Shown here piece by piece: positions 61,211 through 64,000 of a stretch of 64,000 bases of DNA (position 1 is its first letter; each line of letters opens with the position of its first letter). The stretch spans positions 32,163 through 96,162 of the forward strand of contig NZ_JBHOQV010000083.1 of the NCBI RefSeq assembly GCF_042408735.1, read 5' to 3'. The position numbers and the translations under genes were made by a program. The stretch is from Thermogemmatispora sp042408735 (GTDB lineage: Bacteria; Chloroflexota; Ktedonobacteria; Ktedonobacterales; Ktedonobacteraceae). A model generated the notes under the pieces. That model saw only the letters and a list, made by a program, of their open reading frames with translations. It ran no database searches and was not told the DNA's origin.

Positions 61211-61760
61211 ATCACCCAGAGCGTCGCCCGCTGGGCGACCCATCTCGATCGTGGCGACGCCCACGTAGCCGCTAATGATCCCCGGCGCTGGTGCCGTTCG
61301 CTCTCCTCTGGGGGGAAGCAGGTCGAAATCTCTCATCAGGGGGTGGGTAATCTCGTTGCGCTCGCTGGAGCTTGTTTCATCCTGCTCTCCCTCCTGAGCA
61401 GGCAGGGTGAGGGATGGCGGGGACGAGTCAGGCACCTGGAGGGAAGCTCCCCCCGCCACAGATTGGTGCCTGAGAGGGGCCGCTTCGAAACTCGCCGGAC
61501 AAGCCCTCAGGAAAAGGGCGTTGAGAGCCTGTAGAGGGCCAAGAAGTTGCCTCTTCTGCAGCTCTGATTATGGAGACTAGGTTTATGACCGCTCGGAGCT
61601 CGCCCCTTGAGCGCTGCAGCCGACGAGTCTCGAAGTGAGCCGTGGCAGGAGGGGGGAATGGAAAGGGAAACGGAACAGAGCGAGGCGCTCAGCTGCCAAC
61701 AACGGGGCCTGAATCGTTAGGACAGATGGAAGATGTATCCCGGAGGGGTTTTCGGGGGGG
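61211..61760. other. Degenerate interval between the copC relic and the CRISPR relic
   Basis: About 550 bases with no intact gene. Plus-strand frames continue to 61534 but lose recognisable protein character after the copC-like part. Confidence 0.35.
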
Positions 61761-61874
61761 CGGTTGCAGAGGGAACGATCCGTGTGAGAATACTGAAAGG
61801 TGCGCCATCGGGCGCTGCCAGACGCGCTGCTAGCACGGTTGCAGAGGCAACGAGCCGTGTGAGGATACTGAAAG
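61761..61874 (+). CRISPR. Two-repeat CRISPR relic with one 36-base spacer
   Basis: Repeat 1 (61761-61799) and repeat 2 (61836-61874) are 39 bases each with three mismatches, around a 36-base spacer (61800-61835). The repeat starts cggttgcagaggcaacgag and ends gtgaggatactgaaag. In repeat 2 gttgc/gcaac forms a perfect hairpin stem, which a substitution breaks in repeat 1. The GAAAG end is typical of type I/III repeats and puts the array on the plus strand. No third repeat or cas gene lies in the window, so it is an orphan or decayed array. Confidence 0.75.
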
Positions 61875-61941
61875 TATGCCGGCCTGTTTCCTGATGTGGT
61901 GCGGGCCGTCGGCAGCGGAGCGAGCTGGGAGCCGTCGCAGC

Positions 61942-63471
61942 TCAAGGAGCGATGCGCGGGCGATACTGCACCGCCTCCGCCACGTGGGATGAGCTGATCA
62001 GCTCCGCTCCCTCCAGATCGGCGATCGTGCGCGCCAGCTTCAACATGCGATGAAAAGCGCGCGCCGACAGCGCCAACTGTTGCACCGCCGCCTTCAGCAA
62101 GCGCTGTCCAGCCTCATCCACCCGACAGAACACCTGCACCTCCGCCGGACCCATCTCCCCATTACACGTCAGATGTGTCCCCGCAAAGCGTCGCCGCTGG
62201 CGCTCTCGAGCCGCCTGCACCCGCTCTCGAATGCGGAGCGAAGACTCTGGCTGCTGGGTTCCCGCCAGCTTCTCAAACTCCACCCGTCGCACCTCCACCT
62301 GGATATCGATGCGATCCAACAGCGGGCCACTGATGCGCTTCTGATAGCGACGCACCATCGCCGTCGAGCAGGTACACTCGCGCGCCACATCGTGCAAATA
62401 GCCGCACGGACAGGGATTCATCGCCGCAATCAACATAAAATTAGCTGGGAAGGTCACCGACCCCTGGGCACGCGAAATCGTTACCACCTTATCCTCCAGC
62501 GGCTGGCGCAGCATCTCCAGCACGTGCTGACCGAACTCCGGCAACTCATCCAAAAAGAGCACTCCACGGTGTGCCAGACTAATCTCACCGGGGCGCGGCA
62601 GGCGTCCCCCGCCGACCAGGCCGGCGTGACTGATCGTGTGGTGAGGAGCGCGGAAAGGGCGCTCCATAATCAGCGGCACCTCTGAGGGCAGCAGGCCGCC
62701 CACGCTATAAATGCGCGTCACATCCAGCGCCTCCTCGATCGAGAGCGGGGGCATAATCGACGGCGTCGCCCGTGCCAGCAGCGTCTTCCCCGTGCCCGGT
62801 GGGCCGCTCATCAGCAGATTATGACCCCCACTCACCGCCACCTCCAGCGCCCGCTTCACATGGTCCTGGCCGCGCACCGCCGCCATATCGGGGGCCGAGC
62901 ATGAACGGCCCACCTGCTCGAGCAAGCGCGTATCGGCTGCAACAGGTCGCAGGCGCTGCTCCCCGCTCAAATGGGCCATCAGCTGCGCCAGAGACTCCAC
63001 TGCGTAGATCGGCACCTCGCGCACCAGCGCCGCCTCGCGCGCATCCACCGCCGGCACAAAGACCGCCCGTATCCCGCGCTCGCGCGCCAGGGCCACCATA
63101 GGCAAAATCCCATTGGTATGACGCACATTGCCGTCGAGGGAAAGCTCACCGAGGAAGAGACAGTCGGCGATTGGCTCACTGGGGACAAGTTGGCCCGAAG
63201 CCAACAGAATGCCAATCGCGATCGGAAGATCGAAAGCCGGCCCCTCCTTACGGAGATCGGCGGGGGCCAGATTCACCGTAATCCGCTTATAAGGAAAAGT
63301 CGCCCCACTATTCTTAATCGCGGCGCGCACCCGCTCGCGCGCCTCCTGCACGGCCGTATCGCCCAGGCCCACGATCGTGAAGCCCGCCAGGCCGTTGGCC
63401 AGATCCACCTCCACCTCGACCAGGGCGCCTTCCAGACCCACAATTGCACAACTTCGAACCTGCGCCAGCAT
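61942..63471 (-). CDS. YifB/ComM-family Mg-chelatase-like AAA+ ATPase
   Basis: A 509-residue AAA+ ATPase. The N-terminal domain (about 1-180) starts AQVRSCAIVGLEGALVEVEVDLANGLAGFTIVGLGDTAVQEARERV and has a Lon-protease-like fold with KEGPAFDLPIAIGIL. The AAA core has Walker A SGPPGTGKT, Walker B GVLFLDELPEF and an Mg-chelatase-type insertion with CPCGYLHDVARECTCS. The C-terminal helical domain ends HVAEAVQYRPRI. In competent bacteria ComM is a branch-migration helicase for natural transformation, a plausible role here. It is transcribed away from the MoaD-like gene's position. Confidence 0.95.
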   Translation of the reverse strand: MLAQVRSCAIVGLEGALVEVEVDLANGLAGFTIVGLGDTAVQEARERVRAAIKNSGATFPYKRITVNLAPADLRKEGPAFDLPIAIGILLASGQLVPSEPIADCLFLGELSLDGNVRHTNGILPMVALARERGIRAVFVPAVDAREAALVREVPIYAVESLAQLMAHLSGEQRLRPVAADTRLLEQVGRSCSAPDMAAVRGQDHVKRALEVAVSGGHNLLMSGPPGTGKTLLARATPSIMPPLSIEEALDVTRIYSVGGLLPSEVPLIMERPFRAPHHTISHAGLVGGGRLPRPGEISLAHRGVLFLDELPEFGQHVLEMLRQPLEDKVVTISRAQGSVTFPANFMLIAAMNPCPCGYLHDVARECTCSTAMVRRYQKRISGPLLDRIDIQVEVRRVEFEKLAGTQQPESSLRIRERVQAARERQRRRFAGTHLTCNGEMGPAEVQVFCRVDEAGQRLLKAAVQQLALSARAFHRMLKLARTIADLEGAELISSSHVAEAVQYRPRIAP

Positions 63472-63606
63472 CCCGTCTCCTTAGAAACCTCTTCTCCTCC
63501 ACATAACGAACAACGGAAGATGCCTTCTATTATGGCGCAGTAGCTCTGCATTTGCAAGCCCACCGATAAAATGGCCAGCCGCTAGCGAGCCGGAGCCGGC
63601 TCTGGC

Positions 63607-63900
63607 CTAGGGGGTCCGTGCAGAGGGCAGCACAATAATCTCCTCGCCGGGCCTCAAGGCGGTTTGCAGGTCATGCGGACCAGTGATCAGCTTATTGCTC
63701 ACAAAGAGCTGGATCTGAGCGCGCACGCAGCCGTGCTCATCGCACAGGCAGCGCCAGACCTGCGGATAGTGGGCCGCCAACGCCTCGAACAGTTCGCCCA
63801 CCGTGCTGGCCCGCACAACGATCTGGCTCTTACCGCCGTTGCAGGCGCTCAGCGTTGATGGTAAGCGCAGCGTCACAGTTGCCTGCTCAGTGCCACCCAT
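63607..63900 (-). CDS. MoaD/ThiS-like ubiquitin-fold protein without GG tail
   Basis: A 97-residue beta-grasp protein from ATG at 63900; earlier in-frame ATGs at 63930, 63975 and 63984 lack SDs and would add a polar extension. The pattern TVTLRLPSTL...GGKSQIVVRASTVGELFEALAAHYPQVWRCL...IQLFVSN..ITGPHDLQTALRPGEEIIVLPS matches MoaD-family sulfur carriers. The C-terminus is SARTP, not the GG needed for adenylation and thiocarboxylation, so it may serve a different role or be processed. Start assignment is uncertain because the window ends just upstream. Confidence 0.75.
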   Translation of the reverse strand: MGGTEQATVTLRLPSTLSACNGGKSQIVVRASTVGELFEALAAHYPQVWRCLCDEHGCVRAQIQLFVSNKLITGPHDLQTALRPGEEIIVLPSARTP

Positions 63901-64000
63901 GCCGTCTACCCTGCCTTTTGAAGATGGCATCGATTTTTCATCGAGAACAAGGCTCGCATTCCGAGACTCTATCATGCTGTACAAAGCAATATACTACATA

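Noticed and set aside
61583..61945. A 120-codon minus-strand frame with an internally repeated FQYxHTxRxLCNR segment
   Set aside because: The protein repeat is only the translation of the two CRISPR repeats; the frame has no SD or family match.
1..64000. tRNA and rRNA genes
   Set aside because: No T-arm-like GGTTCRANYCC with matching acceptor arms and no rRNA motifs were seen on either strand by eye.

Overview
The window looks like a piece of chromosome from a GC-rich, aerobic, spore- or mycelium-type Chloroflexota, most likely class Ktedonobacteria (a Thermogemmatispora-like organism). That placement is inferred from overall gene style: a BTAD-type giant regulator, Tat-exported multicopper oxidase, chitinases with Thr/Pro linkers, Ktedonobacteria-like exopolysaccharide genes, and frequent GTG/TTG starts behind strong Shine-Dalgarno (SD) sites. 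No rRNA or tRNA gene was recognised.

Region 1 (1-13.7 kb) is metabolic. It holds a tandem universal stress protein (cut by the left edge), a DtxR-type metal regulator, a zinc-ribbon membrane protein, a GH1 beta-glucosidase, and a LacI-type regulator whose promoter carries two matching operators. A complete branched-chain amino acid ABC transporter follows (binding protein, livH, livM, livG, livF, minus strand, with strong hairpins after the binding protein), then cobS-cobU on the plus strand.

Region 2 (13.8-22.1 kb) is transport and small-molecule chemistry: three MFS transporters, a CPA2-type antiporter, a dienelactone hydrolase and a glutamate-cysteine-ligase-like enzyme. The antiporter leader contains a clear candidate fluoride riboswitch followed by an intrinsic terminator.

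Region 3 (22.1-50.0 kb) is an exopolysaccharide locus. It has a CapA-like protein, an initiating sugar-phosphate transferase, three glycosyltransferases, an O-antigen ligase/polymerase-like membrane protein, an unannotated 43-residue membrane protein, a split Wzz plus BY-kinase-like pair, a hexapeptide acetyltransferase, a PIG-L deacetylase, and two secreted GH18-type chitinases. An ATP-grasp ligase, an FAD/NAD(P) oxidoreductase, a FemAB-like acyltransferase, two response regulators, an unusual polysaccharide deacetylase, a Gfo/Idh/MocA oxidoreductase, a DegT aminotransferase and a stand-alone GspE-N-like domain complete it. Together they can initiate, extend, polymerise, decorate and regulate a surface polymer.

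Region 4 (50.0-64 kb) holds a BTAD-ATPase-TPR regulator, then a VOC protein, a GNAT and a cyclase-family hydrolase, then a ureohydrolase resembling cyanobacterial guanidine hydrolase. An AT-rich island follows with a well-formed promoter driving a 29-codon peptide, then a Tat-exported multicopper oxidase and a frameshifted copC remnant. The end has a two-repeat CRISPR relic, a YifB/ComM ATPase and a MoaD-like protein. All functional statements come from reading motifs by eye; no database search was possible.
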